Below are positions 20,024 through 20,275 of a DNA stretch of 20,275 nucleotides, in pieces. Under the pieces are notes generated by a model. The model made no database searches. It saw only the letters and a program-made list of their open reading frames with translations, and was not told the DNA's origin. The DNA comes from a virus, in IMG/VR virus record IMGVR_UViG_3300024264_001571, positions 1 to 20,275 of that record; one strand, 5' to 3'. The position numbers and the translations under genes are program-made. The stretch's first letter is position 1. Each line of letters opens with the position of its first letter.

Positions 20024-20275
20024 ATGATGATTACGGTATGCATTGTATGCATAACGGCTATTTGCATAAAGCATTTGATTTTCAGTAAGTATGGCTGTAC
20101 TATTATATAAATAACAGTGTTAAAAGCGTTGCAATGACGGTTTTGACGACACACATAGACACATTGGATAGACAATGCGGATCATCCATCCGTTACAAGT
20201 GATTGACGAGCACCAAAGGTGCTTGCACCGCCGGGGAAGTTCCGGGGTATTGCTTTCCTCAAGCATCCTAAAAAC
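20024..20275. other. Non-coding stretch with several hairpins, right edge
   Basis: No convincing gene. It carries TATAAATA on the plus strand (20106-20113) and, further right, a richer-GC segment with hairpins: CGGAT/ATCCG (near 20179-20193), GAGCACC/GGTGCTT around AAA (near 20208-20224), CCGG/CCGG (near 20232-20246) and TGCTT/AAGCA (near 20251-20265). A minus frame open from the edge to about 20124 is Cys-rich and unlike protein. This may be an RNA gene or the leader of a plus-strand gene past the edge. Confidence 0.35.

Noticed and set aside
20133-20201. 22-codon plus-strand frame after the TATAAATA motif
   Set aside because: No ribosome site and no protein-like features; too short to support.
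20124-20275. Minus frame open from the right edge, 49 codons from its first ATG
   Set aside because: Cys/Arg/Trp-heavy, unlike other proteins here, no ribosome site, and it overlaps inverted repeats.

Overview
The window looks like a piece of a T4-like (myovirus) marine phage genome, AT-rich, with almost every gene on the minus strand, packed with 1-11 base overlaps. The class Ia ribonucleotide reductase pair with a glutaredoxin, a beta-helix tail fibre with a trimeric-fibre N-terminal domain, many small conserved-looking phage proteins and TATAAATA-type late promoter motifs all point to the marine T4-like group (cyanophage/pelagiphage type). The left edge carries what I read as the acceptor half of a permuted, alphaproteobacterial-type tmRNA. 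That suggests an alphaproteobacterial host, SAR11 being an obvious candidate; this is inference.

Layout, read in transcription order from the right edge. (i) 20275-20024: no gene, several hairpins. (ii) 20023-17198: auxiliary metabolic genes: a PiT-type phosphate transporter, a short UDP-glucose/GDP-mannose dehydrogenase-like protein and PRPP synthetase. A sigma70-like promoter precedes the transporter and another the dehydrogenase; PRPP synthetase follows the dehydrogenase by a 4-base gap-free coupling. (iii) 16440-17201, plus strand: a class 3 lipase, the only clear plus-strand gene, fired from a nearly symmetric divergent late promoter. (iv) 16360-9459: a long late-type cluster of putative virion or internal-head proteins. 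It includes a Pol-beta-fold nucleotidyltransferase, a KxDG ligase-like protein, a small Ala/Gly/Thr-rich protein with a strong ribosome site and terminator, a coiled-coil membrane protein, a very basic protein, and an acidic scaffold-like protein ending in a classic -1 frameshift site. (v) 9450-6016: NifU-like scaffold, PD-(D/E)XK nuclease, tail fibre and a coupled 140-residue protein. (vi) 6020-1951: nrdA, then nrdB, glutaredoxin and an Sm-like protein. (vii) 1948-157: HAD nucleotidase, IscA-like carrier, a 56-residue membrane protein and two unknowns. (viii) 160-1: promoter and tmRNA half.

Together, region ii supplies phosphate and PRPP, region vi makes and reduces dNTPs, and the NifU/IscA-like proteins may support host Fe-S enzymes during infection. 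Six TTGACA-type promoters sit in front of metabolic, Fe-S and RNA genes, whereas TAAATA-type late motifs sit in front of structural genes and nrdA. Strongest leads for new biology: the phage tmRNA half, the A_AAA_AAG frameshift fusion, and a nucleotidyltransferase/ligase-like pair whose N-termini carry prohead-protease-like sites, suggesting enzymes packaged in the capsid.
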